DNA of 64,000 bases from Sphingomonas quercus (GTDB lineage: Bacteria > Pseudomonadota > Alphaproteobacteria > Sphingomonadales > Sphingomonadaceae). The notes under the pieces were generated by a model. It ran no database searches and was not told where the DNA came from. It saw nothing but the letters and a program-made list of their open reading frames with translations. Shown one piece after another: positions 43,060 to 53,233 of this stretch (the stretch's first letter is position 1; each line of letters starts with the position of its first letter). The position numbers were made by a program, and so were the translations under genes. The stretch spans positions 124,001-188,000 of the forward strand of contig NZ_JAHKRT010000002.1 of the NCBI RefSeq assembly GCF_018863195.1, read 5' to 3'.

Positions 43060-45140
43060 CGCGCCTTCTCCCGATTCTCGCTGACCTTGCCGACATCCTT
43101 GCGCGGCTCGCCCTTGGTGGTCCGCTGGGCGGCGGCGGTGGCGCCGGCGAGGACGGGCGCGCAGGACGCGGCCTTGGCGTCGCCGACGTCGATGAAGGCG
43201 AGGACGGCGGCGAGCGGGCTCGCCACCGCGCCCAGCGCGACGCCGGCGCCGGCGCGGGTGAGCAACTGCGGCGACAGGATCTGAACGCCGGGCCTCGCGA
43301 AATAGCCGTTGATGCCGACCGGCGACTGGCCCGAGAACAGGCTGAACTTCTTGCCGTCGGCGCGGAAGGCGAGATCGAGCGATTCGTCGCGGAAGCTGAA
43401 GCCGCCCTTTGCCGCCATCACGTTCTTGTCGGTATCGATGAGGATCGGGTCCGCGGCCGCCACGCCGTTCCGGACGGTGAAGGCGATCAGGCCGCAATTG
43501 ATCTCGATCGGCTTCTTCAGCTGATCCTGCAGCAGCTTCTGGAGGAACAGGCCGACGTCGAACTCGGCGAGCTGGACATATTGGGTCCAGAAGGTGCCTG
43601 CCGGCAGGATGATGGCGATCCGCCCGTCGGAGCTGGCCAGCGATTCGCGCAGCGTGTCGCCCGTGCCGCGCAGCTTGACCCGCGCCTTCACCGTGCCGGT
43701 GGTGCCGGCATTGAAGAAGCCGGTACGGCGGAACAGCGTGGCGAGCGGCGTCGGCGACAGGCGGATGTCGTAATCGGTCAGCACCGCGCGCTTGCGGGCA
43801 TCGATGACGATGTCCGCCGCGACCTCGCCACCGGAAACCTTGGCGGTCATCGGCGACAGCTTCATCAGGCTGTGATCGAGATCGAAGACGAGGGCGAGGT
43901 TCGACAGCGGCACGAAGGGCTGGCGGATGTCCGCGACCTTGTAGTTCACATGCGCGTCGAAATTGCGGATCGATTCGATGCGCAGCGGCGCGTCGGGCAG
44001 CAGCCGCGGCGTGCCGGTTTGGGCGACGGCGGCCTGGACGCCGGTGGTCGCCAGCTTCTGCGGATCATAGCCGAGGAACGGGCCGATATCGATGATGTCG
44101 ACCTTGCGCGAGGCGAGGTCGGCATCGATGCGCAGGCGATCGTCCGGCATCTTGATGGTCATCCGCCCGGCCAGATCCGAATCGCCGAAGGCGCCGCGCA
44201 GCCGGGTGAAACGCCATTCCTCGCCGGCCTTGGTGAGGTCGGAGCGGAAGCGGTAGCGTCGGGTATCCGGCACGGCGACGCCGAGGAAATCGAACAGCAG
44301 CCTGAGATTCGGCCCGCGCACCGTCATGTCGAGGGCGGCGCCCTCGATCTGGGTGGCGGCCGGCAGGGTGCCGGACACATCCATCAGCGTCGGGCCGGAC
44401 GCGGCGTGGAGGACGAGCCGGGTGCGGCCCATCCGCGCCGTTTCGTTGGGGGAGAGGATCGCGCCGTTCATCACGAAGCGGCGGCCGCGCAACGTGCCGT
44501 CGCCGGTGAAGCCGACGCGATTGTCGGCGATGCGGGTATCGGTGGAGCGCACCGTATCGACCTTGACGTCGGTGGCGAGCTGGAGCTGCGGATCGACGTA
44601 GCGCGCGGTGGTGCGGGTGACGAAGGCGCGCTCGATCACCGGCCATTGGAATGGCTTGCCGGTGCTTTCGCCGAACGTCCAGGTGTTGCGGCGCTTCGCA
44701 TCCCATTCGGCGTCGATGGCCGCGCCATCCAGCACGAGATATTCGGCATGGCGCGCGCCCCGGAACAGATAGGCGAAGGTCTTGATCCGCGTGTCGATCA
44801 GCCTTGCCGAGAAGAAGTTCGGGCGCGGCGCCCAGCCGGGATTGGCGATGGTCAATCCTTCGGCCAGGAACTGCGTATCGAAGATGTTGAAATAGAACTG
44901 GAAGTCGCCCGCCACGCGGATCTGGCGATCGGCCATGCGGCTGGCGTATTTCTCGAACACGTGCTTCAGGAAGCGGCCCTTGGTGATGTAGAGGATCGCC
45001 CAGGCGAGCACGATCAGCGCCAGGATCGCGCCCAGGATACGCAAGCCGATGGCCAGCGGGCCGGCGCGCCGCTTGTGCGGTGGCTCCGGAGCGCGGACCT
45101 CCGCCGCGCCGTCGCGGTCGATGGGCTGCTCGCTGGTCAT
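43056..45140 (-). CDS. AsmA family protein
   Basis: 694 residues from ATG 45140. A cytoplasmic head (~25 residues) is followed by one transmembrane helix ([20 protein letters not shown]) and a very long beta-rich periplasmic region with AsmA features: [19 protein letters not shown] near the N-terminus, [15 protein letters not shown], and the C-terminal [17 protein letters not shown] with [19 protein letters not shown]. AsmA-like proteins form groove-shaped bridges that move phospholipids or affect outer-membrane assembly. It stands alone, divergent from rpmI by 165 bp. Confidence 0.9.
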   Translation of the reverse strand: MTSEQPIDRDGAAEVRAPEPPHKRRAGPLAIGLRILGAILALIVLAWAILYITKGRFLKHVFEKYASRMADRQIRVAGDFQFYFNIFDTQFLAEGLTIANPGWAPRPNFFSARLIDTRIKTFAYLFRGARHAEYLVLDGAAIDAEWDAKRRNTWTFGESTGKPFQWPVIERAFVTRTTARYVDPQLQLATDVKVDTVRSTDTRIADNRVGFTGDGTLRGRRFVMNGAILSPNETARMGRTRLVLHAASGPTLMDVSGTLPAATQIEGAALDMTVRGPNLRLLFDFLGVAVPDTRRYRFRSDLTKAGEEWRFTRLRGAFGDSDLAGRMTIKMPDDRLRIDADLASRKVDIIDIGPFLGYDPQKLATTGVQAAVAQTGTPRLLPDAPLRIESIRNFDAHVNYKVADIRQPFVPLSNLALVFDLDHSLMKLSPMTAKVSGGEVAADIVIDARKRAVLTDYDIRLSPTPLATLFRRTGFFNAGTTGTVKARVKLRGTGDTLRESLASSDGRIAIILPAGTFWTQYVQLAEFDVGLFLQKLLQDQLKKPIEINCGLIAFTVRNGVAAADPILIDTDKNVMAAKGGFSFRDESLDLAFRADGKKFSLFSGQSPVGINGYFARPGVQILSPQLLTRAGAGVALGAVASPLAAVLAFIDVGDAKAASCAPVLAGATAAAQRTTKGEPRKDVGKVSENREKAR

Positions 45141-45305
45141 GAAAGGGCAGAACGGAACGCGCCGCCTACAGGTTCCTGCCGGCTTGCCTTTCGCGAGGCC
45201 AGCCCCTATAGGCCCGCGCTCGATCGAGGGATGGCCCGGCCAGTGTGGGCTGCCGTGGCGCGTTCGCAATCGACGACCGATTTTGGTCATTCAACGGAGT
45301 CGAAA

Positions 45306-45509
45306 ATGCCCAAGCTCAAGACGAAGAGCGGCGTGAAAAAGCGCTTCAAGCTCACCGCGACGGGCAAGATCAAGCACGGTGTGGCCGGCAAGCGCCACCG
45401 CCTGATCTCGCACAACGCGAAGTATATCCGCCAGAACCGCGGCACCAGCGTGCTCTCCGATGCGGACACCCGCACCGTGAAGCTCTGGGCTCCCTACGGC
45501 CTGAACTGA
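45306..45509 (+). CDS. rpmI: 50S ribosomal protein L35
   Basis: 67 residues, the normal size: [20 protein letters not shown] is the family signature, ending [13 protein letters not shown] lies 5 nt before the ATG. It is a basic large-subunit protein. It is 13 bp upstream of rplT, the standard pair; infC is not adjacent here. Confidence 0.98.
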   Translation: MPKLKTKSGVKKRFKLTATGKIKHGVAGKRHRLISHNAKYIRQNRGTSVLSDADTRTVKLWAPYGLN

Positions 45510-45522
45510 GGGAGGCTAGACT

Positions 45523-45900
45523 ATGGCACGCGTCAAGCGGGGCACGACCACCCGCGCCAAGCATAACCGGATCCTGGAACAGGCGAAGGGCTATTATGGC
45601 CGTCGCAAGAACACGATCCGTATCGCCCGCCAGGCCGTCGAGAAGGCCGGGCAGTACGCCTATCGCGACCGCAAGGTTAAGAAGCGGTCGTTCCGGGCGC
45701 TCTGGATCCAGCGTATCAACGCCGCGGTCCGCGCCGAAGGCCTGACCTATGGCGTGTTCATGCACGGCCTCAAGCTGGCCGGTGTCGAACTCGACCGCAA
45801 GGTTCTGGCCGACATCGCCATGCACGAGGGCGAGGCGTTCAGCGCGATCATCGCCCAGGCGAAGGCAGCGCTTCCGGAGGGCGCGCGCGTCAGCGCGTAA
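45523..45900 (+). CDS. rplT: 50S ribosomal protein L20
   Basis: 125 residues. [35 protein letters not shown] and [19 protein letters not shown] are diagnostic. It binds 23S rRNA early in assembly and in some bacteria represses its own operon. A GGAGG box is close to the start. A terminator follows, so pheST likely has its own promoter. Confidence 0.98.
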   Translation: MARVKRGTTTRAKHNRILEQAKGYYGRRKNTIRIARQAVEKAGQYAYRDRKVKKRSFRALWIQRINAAVRAEGLTYGVFMHGLKLAGVELDRKVLADIAMHEGEAFSAIIAQAKAALPEGARVSA

Positions 45901-45925
45901 CCTTCGGGCACCAGCCGAAGCATTC

Positions 45926-45967
45926 GGGGCGCGGATGGCCAGCGGGCTTTCCGCGCCCCTTTTCTTT
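45926..45967 (+). terminator. Terminator after rpmI-rplT
   Basis: A 10-bp stem (GGGGCGCGGA / TCCGCGCCCC) with a 14-nt loop is followed by TTTTCTTT, 25 bp after the rplT stop. Confidence 0.85.
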
Positions 45968-46021
45968 CCCCGTCACTCCGGTCATGTGCCGCCACGGCCA
46001 GACCCGCAGGTAAGACGAAGC

Positions 46022-47104
46022 ATGACCGATATCGCGACATTGCAGGGCGAGCTGCTCGCCGCCATCGCCGCCGCCGCCGCTCCCGACGCGCTGGAGGCGC
46101 AGCGCGTCCATGCGCTCGGCAAGCAGGGGGTCGTCACCGGCCTGCTGAAGACGCTTGGAGCGATGTCCGCCGACGAGCGGCAGGCCGAGGGCCCGCGCAT
46201 CCACGGCCTGCGCGAGGCGGTCACCGCCGCCATCGCCGAGCGCAAGGCGGCGCTGGATCGCGCCGCGCTCGACGCGCGGCTCGCCGCCGAGCGCGAGGAT
46301 GTCACGCTCCCCTACGGCCTGCCGGCGGCCGGCTCGGTGCACCCCGTCTCCCAGGTGATGGACGAGCTGGCGGAGATTTTCGCCGATCTCGGCTTCGCCG
46401 TCGCCACCGGCCCGGAGATCGAGGACGACTGGCACAATTTCACCGCGCTCAACATCCCGGAGCTGCATCCGGCGCGCGCGATGCACGACACCTTCTATTT
46501 CCCGGACGAGCGGGAAGGGCGGAAGATGCTGCTGCGCACCCACACCTCGCCGGTGCAGATCCGCACCATGCTGAACCAGCCGCCGCCGATCCGCATCATC
46601 GCGCCGGGGCGCACCTATCGTTCGGATTCGGACGCCACACACACGCCCATGTTCCATCAGGTGGAGGGCCTGGTCATCGATCGGGGCATCCATATGGGGC
46701 ATCTCAAATGGACGCTGGAGACGTTCGTGCGCGCCTTCTTCGAGCGGGACGACATCGTGCTGCGCATGCGGCCGAGCTATTTCCCGTTCACGGAGCCCTC
46801 CGCCGAGGTCGATGTCGGCTATACCCGCAAGGACGGCAAGCGGATCATCGGCGGCGGCGAGCCCGATGGCTGGATGGAGATTCTCGGCTCCGGCATGGTC
46901 CATCCCAAGGTGCTGGCCGCGTGCGGGCTGGATCCGGAGGAATGGTCCGGCTTCGCCTTCGGCTGCGGCATCGATCGGCTGGCCATGCTGAAATATGGCA
47001 TGGACGATCTGCGTGCCTTCTTCGACGGGGACCTGCGCTGGCTGCGCACCTACGGGTTCGCCAGCCTTGACGTGCCGACGCTTTCCGGGGGTATCTCGGC
47101 GTGA
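46022..47104 (+). CDS. pheS: Phenylalanyl-tRNA synthetase alpha subunit
   Basis: 360 residues. The N-terminal coiled coil (1-90) precedes the class II catalytic core: [36 protein letters not shown], motif 2 ([24 protein letters not shown], shown here in part as [16 protein letters not shown]) and motif 3 ([16 protein letters not shown]). With PheT it forms the alpha2beta2 enzyme that charges tRNA-Phe. The stop overlaps pheT by 4 nt (GTGA). Confidence 0.97.
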   Translation: MTDIATLQGELLAAIAAAAAPDALEAQRVHALGKQGVVTGLLKTLGAMSADERQAEGPRIHGLREAVTAAIAERKAALDRAALDARLAAEREDVTLPYGLPAAGSVHPVSQVMDELAEIFADLGFAVATGPEIEDDWHNFTALNIPELHPARAMHDTFYFPDEREGRKMLLRTHTSPVQIRTMLNQPPPIRIIAPGRTYRSDSDATHTPMFHQVEGLVIDRGIHMGHLKWTLETFVRAFFERDDIVLRMRPSYFPFTEPSAEVDVGYTRKDGKRIIGGGEPDGWMEILGSGMVHPKVLAACGLDPEEWSGFAFGCGIDRLAMLKYGMDDLRAFFDGDLRWLRTYGFASLDVPTLSGGISA

Positions 47105-49440
47105 AATTCTCTCTTTCCTGGCTCAAGGATCATCTCGACACGCAGGCCGACGCCGCGACCGTCGCCGAGGCGCTGACCCGCGTCGGCCTCGAGGTGGAAG
47201 GCGTGAGCAATGCGGCCGATGCGCTCGCCCCGTTCACCATTGCGCGCGTGCTCACCGCCGAGCGCCATCCGCAGGCGGACAAGCTGCAGGTGCTGTCGGT
47301 GGATGCGGGCAACGGGCCGATGCAGGTGGTGTGCGGCGCGCCCAATGCCCGCGCCGGGCTGGTCGGCATCTTCGGCCCGCCGGGAGCCTATGTGCCGGGC
47401 CTCGACGTGACCTTGAAGGTGGCGGCGATCCGCGGCGTCGAATCAAACGGCATGATGTGTTCGGCCCGCGAACTGCAACTGGGCGAGGGGCATGACGGCA
47501 TCGTCGAGCTGCCCGGCGATGCGCCGGTCGGCGTCGCCTATGCGCAATGGGCGGGGCTGGACGATCCGGTATTCGACGTGTCGATCACGCCCAACCGGCA
47601 GGATTGCATGGGCGTGCGCGGCATCGCCCGCGACCTGGCCGCTGCCGGCCTGGGCACGCTGAAGCCGCTCGCCGTCCCGTCGATCGCCGGCGAGGGCGCC
47701 GCGGCGGTGGCGATCCGCACTGACGATCCGGAGGGCTGCCCGGCCTTCTACGGCCGCACCGTGGCCGGCGTCGCCAACGGGCCGTCGCCCGATTGGCTGC
47801 GGCGGCGGCTGGAAGCGGTGGACCAGCGCAGCATCTCGGCGCTGGTCGACATCACCAATTATGTGATGATCGATCTCGGCCGGCCGCTGCACGTCTACGA
47901 TATGGCGAAATTGTCCGGCGCGCTGGTGGCGCGGCGGGCGCGGGACGGCGAGAGCGTCGAGGCGCTCAACGGCAAGACCTACGCGCTCACCCCGGCGATG
48001 ACGGTGATCGCCGACGATGTCGGCGTCCACGATATCGGCGGCATCATGGGCGGCGAGCATTCCGGCGTGGTCGACGCGACGACCGACATCGTCATCGAGT
48101 GCGCCTATTTCGATCCCGCGGCGATCGCGCGCACCGGGCAGGCGCTGGGCCTCACCTCGGACGCGCGGCAGCGGTTCGAGCGCGGTGTTGATCCTGCTTT
48201 CCTCGACGACGGCCTCGCCATCGCCACCGGGCTGGTGCTCGATCTGTGCGGCGGTCGGCCGTCCGAAGTGATCCGGGCCGGCGCGCCGCCGGTGACGCCG
48301 CGCACGGTCGCCTTCGATCCGGCGCGGACGCCGGCGCTGGGCGGCATCGACGTGCCCGCCGACCGGCAGCGTGCGATCCTCGAATCGCTGGGCTTCGGCG
48401 TCGGCGGCGACTGGACGGTGACGGTGCCGAGCTGGCGCCGCGACGTCGACGGCACCGCCGACCTCGTCGAGGAAGTGGTGAGGATCGCCGGGCTCGACAG
48501 CGTGCCCTCTACGCCGCTGGCCCGCGCCGAGGGGGTGGCCAAGCCGACCGCGTCCGACGCGCAGCTCGTCGAGCGGCGCATCCGCCGGGCGGCCGCCGCG
48601 CGCGGCCTGCACGAGGCGGTGACGTGGAGCTTTATCTCCGAGGAGGAGGCGCGGCCGTTCGGCGGCGGCGCCTGGACCCTCGCCAATCCGATCAGCGAGT
48701 CGTTGAAGGTGATGCGGCCCTCATTGCTGCCGGGCCTTGTCGCCGCTGCCCAGCGCAATCGCGCGCGCGGCGAGGACGCGGTGCGGCTGTTCGAGATCGG
48801 CCGGCGCTATGCCGCCGACGCCGAGCATCCGACGCTCGGCTTCGTCCGCTCGGTGGACGAGGTGGGTCTCGGCGGGCGCGAGCCGGGCGGCTGGGCGGCG
48901 GCCAAGGCCGACGCGCTGGCGCTGATCGCGGCGGTCTCGGGCCGGGATCTTGCGCAGCGGCTGCGCGTCGAGGCGCCGGCCAGCCCCTGGTATCATCCAG
49001 GGCGCTCGGGCGTGCTCAAGCTCGGGGCGAGGCCGGTGGCCGAGTTCGGCGAGCTGCATCCGGAACTGCTGCGCGCCGCCGGCCTGCGCCATGCGGCGTG
49101 TGCCGGCGAACTCTTCCTTGATGCGCTGACGCTGCGCCGCGCGGGCAAGAAGCCCGCCTATGCGCCCAATCCGCTCCAGCCGGTGAAGCGCGACTTCGCC
49201 TTCGTGCTGCCGGAGGACAAGCCCGCCGCGCAGCTCGATCTGGCGATCCGCAAGGCGGACAAGCTGGTGGAGGACGTGACCTTCTTCGACCTGTTCCGCC
49301 TGCCCTCGGGCGAGCGCTCGCTCGCGCTGCGCGTCACGCTCCAGCCGGCGCAGGCGAGCTTCACCGACGCCGAGCTGAAGGCCATCTCCGACCGCATCGT
49401 CGCCGCCGCGGAGAAGGCGGGGGCGAGCCTGAGGGGGTAG
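47101..49440 (+). CDS. pheT: Phenylalanyl-tRNA synthetase beta subunit
   Basis: 779 residues from a GTG overlapping the pheS stop. Domains: N-terminal [13 protein letters not shown], tRNA-binding OB-fold (~40-150, [15 protein letters not shown]), B3/B4 editing domain (~210-390, [22 protein letters not shown] in part), B5 (~400-475), the pseudo-catalytic core (~490-680) and the C-terminal anticodon-binding ferredoxin fold ([20 protein letters not shown] in part, ~690-779). It supplies proofreading of mis-charged Tyr-tRNA. No unusual gaps. Confidence 0.97.
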   Translation: MKFSLSWLKDHLDTQADAATVAEALTRVGLEVEGVSNAADALAPFTIARVLTAERHPQADKLQVLSVDAGNGPMQVVCGAPNARAGLVGIFGPPGAYVPGLDVTLKVAAIRGVESNGMMCSARELQLGEGHDGIVELPGDAPVGVAYAQWAGLDDPVFDVSITPNRQDCMGVRGIARDLAAAGLGTLKPLAVPSIAGEGAAAVAIRTDDPEGCPAFYGRTVAGVANGPSPDWLRRRLEAVDQRSISALVDITNYVMIDLGRPLHVYDMAKLSGALVARRARDGESVEALNGKTYALTPAMTVIADDVGVHDIGGIMGGEHSGVVDATTDIVIECAYFDPAAIARTGQALGLTSDARQRFERGVDPAFLDDGLAIATGLVLDLCGGRPSEVIRAGAPPVTPRTVAFDPARTPALGGIDVPADRQRAILESLGFGVGGDWTVTVPSWRRDVDGTADLVEEVVRIAGLDSVPSTPLARAEGVAKPTASDAQLVERRIRRAAAARGLHEAVTWSFISEEEARPFGGGAWTLANPISESLKVMRPSLLPGLVAAAQRNRARGEDAVRLFEIGRRYAADAEHPTLGFVRSVDEVGLGGREPGGWAAAKADALALIAAVSGRDLAQRLRVEAPASPWYHPGRSGVLKLGARPVAEFGELHPELLRAAGLRHAACAGELFLDALTLRRAGKKPAYAPNPLQPVKRDFAFVLPEDKPAAQLDLAIRKADKLVEDVTFFDLFRLPSGERSLALRVTLQPAQASFTDAELKAISDRIVAAAEKAGASLRG

Positions 49441-49810
49441 GGCGCTCTTGAATTGGATGCGCTCAATGAGCATATTCGTGGCACGTTGCTGGCGAGTCGT
49501 TGTGACCACCAACTTCCCGGGGCCTCGGCTGTGTCAGCGGCCGGGGCCTCACACATTCGGGGACGGAATGTCAGCTCCGCCCCCGAACGCCGCTACTTGG
49601 AGCGGGCTACCTCGATGATTTTCAACACCAAGGCAGCAAATGCCACCGCCAGCATGGCTATGCTGGTGATGGCTTCCACGTTGCTCGTCGTCGTTGTTCT
49701 CACCTCCTTTTGACGGGAGGATTGCCGCGCCTCTGTCAGGAAGCGCCGCCCCGTCGTGGTGAGCATCGCATCGTTACGTCTCCGATATCAAGGAGCGGTG
49801 GTCCAGCCAC
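49441..49810. other. 370-bp intergenic region with hairpins and a tiny hydrophobic ORF
   Basis: Between pheT and the convergent metW gene. It holds two strong inverted repeats: one around 49520-49551 (GGCCTCGGC / GCGGCCGGGGCC type, one mismatch) and one at 49555-49588 (CATTCGGGG..CGG with CCG..CCCCGAACG). Beyond them, on the minus strand, a very strong Shine-Dalgarno (AAAAGGAGG, 49711-49703) precedes a 28-36 codon hydrophobic ORF. A plus-strand frame (49615-49713) is an alternative. No U-tract terminator is seen. Confidence 0.6.
49593..49703 (-). CDS. Candidate tiny hydrophobic peptide (28-36 residues)
   Basis: From GTG 49679 the peptide is 28 residues: EAITSIAMLAVAFAAL followed by VLKIIEVARSK, that is, one membrane helix with a basic tail, the layout of small holin-like or type I toxin peptides. 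GTG 49703 in the same frame adds eight residues but overlaps the AAAAGGAGG box, and GTG 49679 lies 23 nt beyond that box, so the true start is unclear. Two hairpins downstream could stabilise the transcript. Function and even expression are unproven. Confidence 0.35.
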   Translation of the reverse strand: MRTTTTSNVEAITSIAMLAVAFAALVLKIIEVARSK

Positions 49811-50401
49811 TTACCGCCTCAACAGGAACACCGCGTGCTCGGCGCGGAAATTCGCGGCCGCCGCGCTGGTCCTGCGGCCGCGGTTGAGGAACCAGGCGCC
49901 TTCGGTGGTGATGCCGCGCGCGCGCAGGAAGGCGCGGAAATCGTCCACGGTCAGATGGTGGATGTTGGGCGTGTCATACCATTGTTCGGGCAGGTTCTTC
50001 GTCACCGGCATCCGCCCGCCCCACAGCAGCGACGCGCGCACCCGCCAATGGGCGAAGTTCGGGAAGGAGACGAACGCTCGGCGGCCGATGCGCAGCAGCT
50101 CGTCCAGCACCCGGTCGGGCGCGCGCGTGGTCTGCAGCGTCTGGGAAAGGATGGCATAGTCGAAGCTGTCGGTGGGATAGTCGGCAAGGTCGGTGTCGGC
50201 GTCGCCCTGCACCACCGACAGGCCGCGCGCGACGGCGGCGGCGACATTGGTGCCGTCGATCTCGATGCCGCGCGGGCGCGCCTGCTTGGTATCGCGCAGC
50301 GCCGCCATCAGGCCGCCATCGCCGCAGCCGACATCGAGCACGCTGGCGCCGGCCGCGACATGATCGGCGATGATCGCGAGATCGGGACGAAGCGCGCTCA
50401 C
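49811..50401 (-). CDS. metW: MetW, methionine biosynthesis methyltransferase-like protein
   Basis: 196 residues from GTG 50401, which overlaps the upstream GNAT stop. A class I SAM fold: VLDVGCGDGGLMAAL (motif I, ~22-36), GIEIDGTNVAAAVARGL and VQGDADTDL; the family-specific DYAILSQTLQTTRAP and FVSFPNFAHWRVR blocks follow, with LPEQWYDTPNIHHLTVDDF. MetW works with MetX in homoserine acylation. It is third in metX-GNAT-metW with 4-nt overlaps, an insertion of a GNAT gene into the usual metX-metW pair. Confidence 0.94.
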   Translation of the reverse strand: MSALRPDLAIIADHVAAGASVLDVGCGDGGLMAALRDTKQARPRGIEIDGTNVAAAVARGLSVVQGDADTDLADYPTDSFDYAILSQTLQTTRAPDRVLDELLRIGRRAFVSFPNFAHWRVRASLLWGGRMPVTKNLPEQWYDTPNIHHLTVDDFRAFLRARGITTEGAWFLNRGRRTSAAAANFRAEHAVFLLRR

Positions 50402-50817
50402 CGCCGGTGCGCCTCGGGATCGTGGCGCTGGAGCAGGCGATCCGGCCGGTCCACCGGCTTCCAGCCCAGCGCCTCGTAGACGCCGTGCGCGTCCCAGGTG
50501 GCGAGCATCCAGCGGCGCAGATTCTGCAGCTCGGGATGCTCCATCAGCCAGCGCACCATCGCCCGCCCGATGCCGAGGCCGCGCGCCCGCTCCAGCACGA
50601 ACACGTCGGCGAGCCAGGCGAAGGTGGCGCGATCGGTGATGACGCGGGCGAAGCCGATCTGGCCCGTCTCGTCGAGCGCGCTGACGCACAGCGAATTGGC
50701 GGCGGCGCGCGCCACCAGCTCGCGCGAGATGCCGGGCGACCAGTAGCTCCGGGTGAGGTAGCCGTGGACGACATCAAGGTCGATGTCGGCGGGATCGCCG
50801 GACAGGCGCACGCTCAC
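50398..50817 (-). CDS. GNAT family N-acetyltransferase between metX and metW
   Basis: 139 residues from GTG 50817 (GTGA overlap with metX). The acetyl-CoA site is [20 protein letters not shown] (R/QxxGxG/A loop ~75-85), and [14 protein letters not shown] plus the C-terminal [18 protein letters not shown] fit the family. Substrate unknown. It overlaps metX and metW by 4 nt on each side, so expression is coupled to methionine synthesis, but a role there is not established. Confidence 0.88.
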   Translation of the reverse strand: MSVRLSGDPADIDLDVVHGYLTRSYWSPGISRELVARAAANSLCVSALDETGQIGFARVITDRATFAWLADVFVLERARGLGIGRAMVRWLMEHPELQNLRRWMLATWDAHGVYEALGWKPVDRPDRLLQRHDPEAHRR

Positions 50818-51968
50818 CGGCTTTCTCCCGCCCGCAGGAAGCCATCGACGACGCGGAACAGCTCCGGCGTGTCGAGAAGGAAGGCGTCGTGACCGTAGGG
50901 CGAGGAGATTTCGACGAAGCTCGCCTCGGCCCCGGCCGCATTCAGGGCATGGACGATGATGCGCGATTCGGGCGTGGGATAAAGCCAGTCCGTGTCGAAG
51001 GAGACGATGCAAAAGCGCGTGCGCGTATCGCGGAAGGCATCCGCCAGCCGCCCGCCATGCGCTTCGGCCAGATCGAAATAGTCGATGGCGCGGGTGATGT
51101 AGAGATAGGAATTGGCGTCGAACCGGTCGGTGAAGGCGAGGCCCTGGTGGCGCAGATAGCTCTCCACCTGGAAATCGGCGTCAAAGCCGAAGCTTTTCGC
51201 CTCGCGCGCCTGCAGGCGGCGGCCGAACTTTCCGGTCAGCCCCGCTTCCGAGAGATAGGTGATGTGCGCCGCCATGCGCGCCACCGCGAGGCCGGCGGTG
51301 GGCGCCTGGCCAGTGGCGTAGTAATCGCCGCCACGCCAGTTTGGATCGGCCATGATCGCCTGCCGGCCGACCTCGTTGAAGGCGATGTTCTGCGCGGAAT
51401 GACGTGCGGTGGTGGCGATGCCGACCACCGCCTCCACCCGATCGGGAAAGGTCGCCGCCCATTCCAGCGCCTGCATGCCGCCCATCGAGCCGCCGACCAC
51501 CGCCTCCAGCCGCGCGATGCCGAGATGGTCCAGCAGAAGCGCCTGGGCGCGCACCATGTCGCGGATGGTGATCACCGGGAAGCGCATCGCATAAGGCAGG
51601 CCCGTCACCGGATCGAGCGAGGCCGGCCCCGACGAGCCCATGCACGAGCCCAGGACATTGGTGCTGATGATGAAGTGGCGATCGGGGTCGATCGGCAGGC
51701 CCGGCCCGACCATGCGCGACCACCAGCCCGGCTTGCCAGTGATCGGGTGGGCGGAGGCGACATGCTGGTCGCCGGTGAGCGCGTGGCAGATGAGGATCGC
51801 GTTGCTCTTGTCGGGGGCGAGCGTGCCATAGGTCTCATAGGCGATATCGATCGCGGCGAGGCTGCCGCCCCCGTCCAGCGCCAGCGGCCCGGACAGGCGC
51901 GCGGTGCGGGCGAGGCCGAAGCGGCTGTCGTCGATGGCAGTGGAGGCGGAAACGATCGCGGCGGTCAC
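50814..51968 (-). CDS. metX: Homoserine O-acetyltransferase
   Basis: 384 residues from GTG 51968. alpha/beta-hydrolase fold with the nucleophile elbow [14 protein letters not shown] (Ser ~150), the acid in SFDTDWLYP (~320) and the histidine in [11 protein letters not shown] (~350). [14 protein letters not shown] and [12 protein letters not shown] are MetX-typical. It acylates homoserine for direct sulfhydrylation in methionine synthesis. It is first of the metX-GNAT-metW operon and divergent from hisC. I looked for a SAM-II riboswitch upstream and did not find its conserved sequence. Confidence 0.94.
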   Translation of the reverse strand: MTAAIVSASTAIDDSRFGLARTARLSGPLALDGGGSLAAIDIAYETYGTLAPDKSNAILICHALTGDQHVASAHPITGKPGWWSRMVGPGLPIDPDRHFIISTNVLGSCMGSSGPASLDPVTGLPYAMRFPVITIRDMVRAQALLLDHLGIARLEAVVGGSMGGMQALEWAATFPDRVEAVVGIATTARHSAQNIAFNEVGRQAIMADPNWRGGDYYATGQAPTAGLAVARMAAHITYLSEAGLTGKFGRRLQAREAKSFGFDADFQVESYLRHQGLAFTDRFDANSYLYITRAIDYFDLAEAHGGRLADAFRDTRTRFCIVSFDTDWLYPTPESRIIVHALNAAGAEASFVEISSPYGHDAFLLDTPELFRVVDGFLRAGESR

Positions 51969-52030
51969 TGTTCTGCCCTTGTGCCTCGCGCCGGGGCAGG
52001 CGCGCTGCGGTGTACGCTATGCTGTAGCAA

Positions 52031-52048
52031 TTTCCAGGATAATGGAAA
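52031..52048. promoter_or_regulatory. Inverted repeat in the metX-hisC divergent region
   Basis: TTTCCA (52031-52036), 6-bp spacer, TGGAAA (52043-52048). It lies about midway between the divergent metX and hisC starts (51968 and 52133), a position suited to an operator. A second small repeat (GCGCC AATTA GGCGC, 52070-52084) is closer to hisC. No regulator can be named. Confidence 0.4.
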
Positions 52049-52132
52049 ATGCTGAATCAAGCGTGTCGGGCGCCAATTAGGCGCTTGGCTGCCCAGTTTC
52101 CACCTGCCCGCATCCCCGCTAAGGCCGAAGTC

Positions 52133-53233
52133 ATGAACAGGCCCCTACCCAAGCCGTGGATCACCGCGATCAGCCCCTATGTGCCCGGTCGCTCGACCAC
52201 CGATGACGGCCGCAAGGTCGCCAAGCTGTCATCCAATGAGAACCCGCTCGGCACGTCGACCCAGGCGCGCGCCGCCTTCGCCGCCGCCGCCGCGACGCTG
52301 GATCGCTATCCGGATGCCGGCGCCACCGCGCTGCGCGAGGCGCTGGCCGCTGCGCACGGCCTGGATCCGGCGCGGGTGATCCATGGCACCGGCTCGGACG
52401 AGCTGCTCCATCTCGCCTGTGGCGCCTATGCCGGCGCGGGCGACGAGGTGCTCTATGTGCGCTACGGCTTCTCGGTCTATCCGATCGCGGCGCGGCGCGT
52501 CGGCGCGGAGCCGGTCGAGGCGGCGGATCGCGATTATGCCACCGACGTCGACGCCCTGCTCGCTTCCGTCACCGACAAGACCCGCGTGGTGTTCGTCGCC
52601 AACCCGAACAACCCGACCGGCACCTTCACGCCGCGCGGCGAGCTCGCGCGGCTGCATGCCGGCCTGCCCGCCGACTGCCTGCTGGTGATCGACCAGGCCT
52701 ATGCCGAATATCTCGCGCCCGAAGATGATGACGGCGCACTGGAGATGGCGCGGACGCTGCCGAACGTGGTGGTGACGCGGACCTTCTCGAAGATCTTCGG
52801 CCTCGCCGCCGAGCGCATCGGCTGGGCCTATGGGCCGGCGGAGGCGATCGACGCCATGCATCGTATCCGCGCGCCGTTCAACGTCACCACCGCCGGCCAG
52901 CTGGCGGCGATCGCCGCGCTTGGCGACAGCGAATTCGTGGCGCGGAGCCGGGCGCACAACGCCCGCTGGCGCGGCTGGTTCGAGGGCGAGATGGCGCGGC
53001 TCGGCAATGCCGGTATCCGCGCGGTGCCCAGCAAGGCGAATTTCAGCTTCGTGCTGTTCGAGGGGGCGCTGGACGCCGAGAGGGCGTATAGGGGGCTGAT
53101 GGATCGCGGCTATATCGTGCGTTGGCTGCCGGGCCAGGGCCTGCCCCATGGCCTGCGCATCACCATCGGCACGGAGGAGGAGACACGCGCCATCGCCGCC
53201 GCGATCGCGGAAATGGCCGAGGGGGCTGCCTGA
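52133..53233 (+). CDS. hisC: Histidinol-phosphate aminotransferase
   Basis: 366 residues from ATG 52133. Class I/II aminotransferase: [48 protein letters not shown] and the PLP-lysine segment [21 protein letters not shown]-terminal arginines in GLRITIGT. It converts imidazole-acetol phosphate and glutamate in histidine synthesis and may also act on aromatic keto acids; adjacency to tyrA (overlap TGATG) supports a role in tyrosine/phenylalanine formation. The longer upstream frame from 52049 lacks similarity. Confidence 0.94.
   Translation: MNRPLPKPWITAISPYVPGRSTTDDGRKVAKLSSNENPLGTSTQARAAFAAAAATLDRYPDAGATALREALAAAHGLDPARVIHGTGSDELLHLACGAYAGAGDEVLYVRYGFSVYPIAARRVGAEPVEAADRDYATDVDALLASVTDKTRVVFVANPNNPTGTFTPRGELARLHAGLPADCLLVIDQAYAEYLAPEDDDGALEMARTLPNVVVTRTFSKIFGLAAERIGWAYGPAEAIDAMHRIRAPFNVTTAGQLAAIAALGDSEFVARSRAHNARWRGWFEGEMARLGNAGIRAVPSKANFSFVLFEGALDAERAYRGLMDRGYIVRWLPGQGLPHGLRITIGTEEETRAIAAAIAEMAEGAA

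Noticed and set aside
49615-49713. Plus-strand 32-residue hydrophobic frame after pheT
   Set aside because: Its Shine-Dalgarno is 12 nt away and weak; the minus-strand frame has the better site, so I kept only that one as a candidate.
51969-52132. SAM-II riboswitch upstream of metX
   Set aside because: None of the conserved pseudoknot sequence was found on the metX strand.
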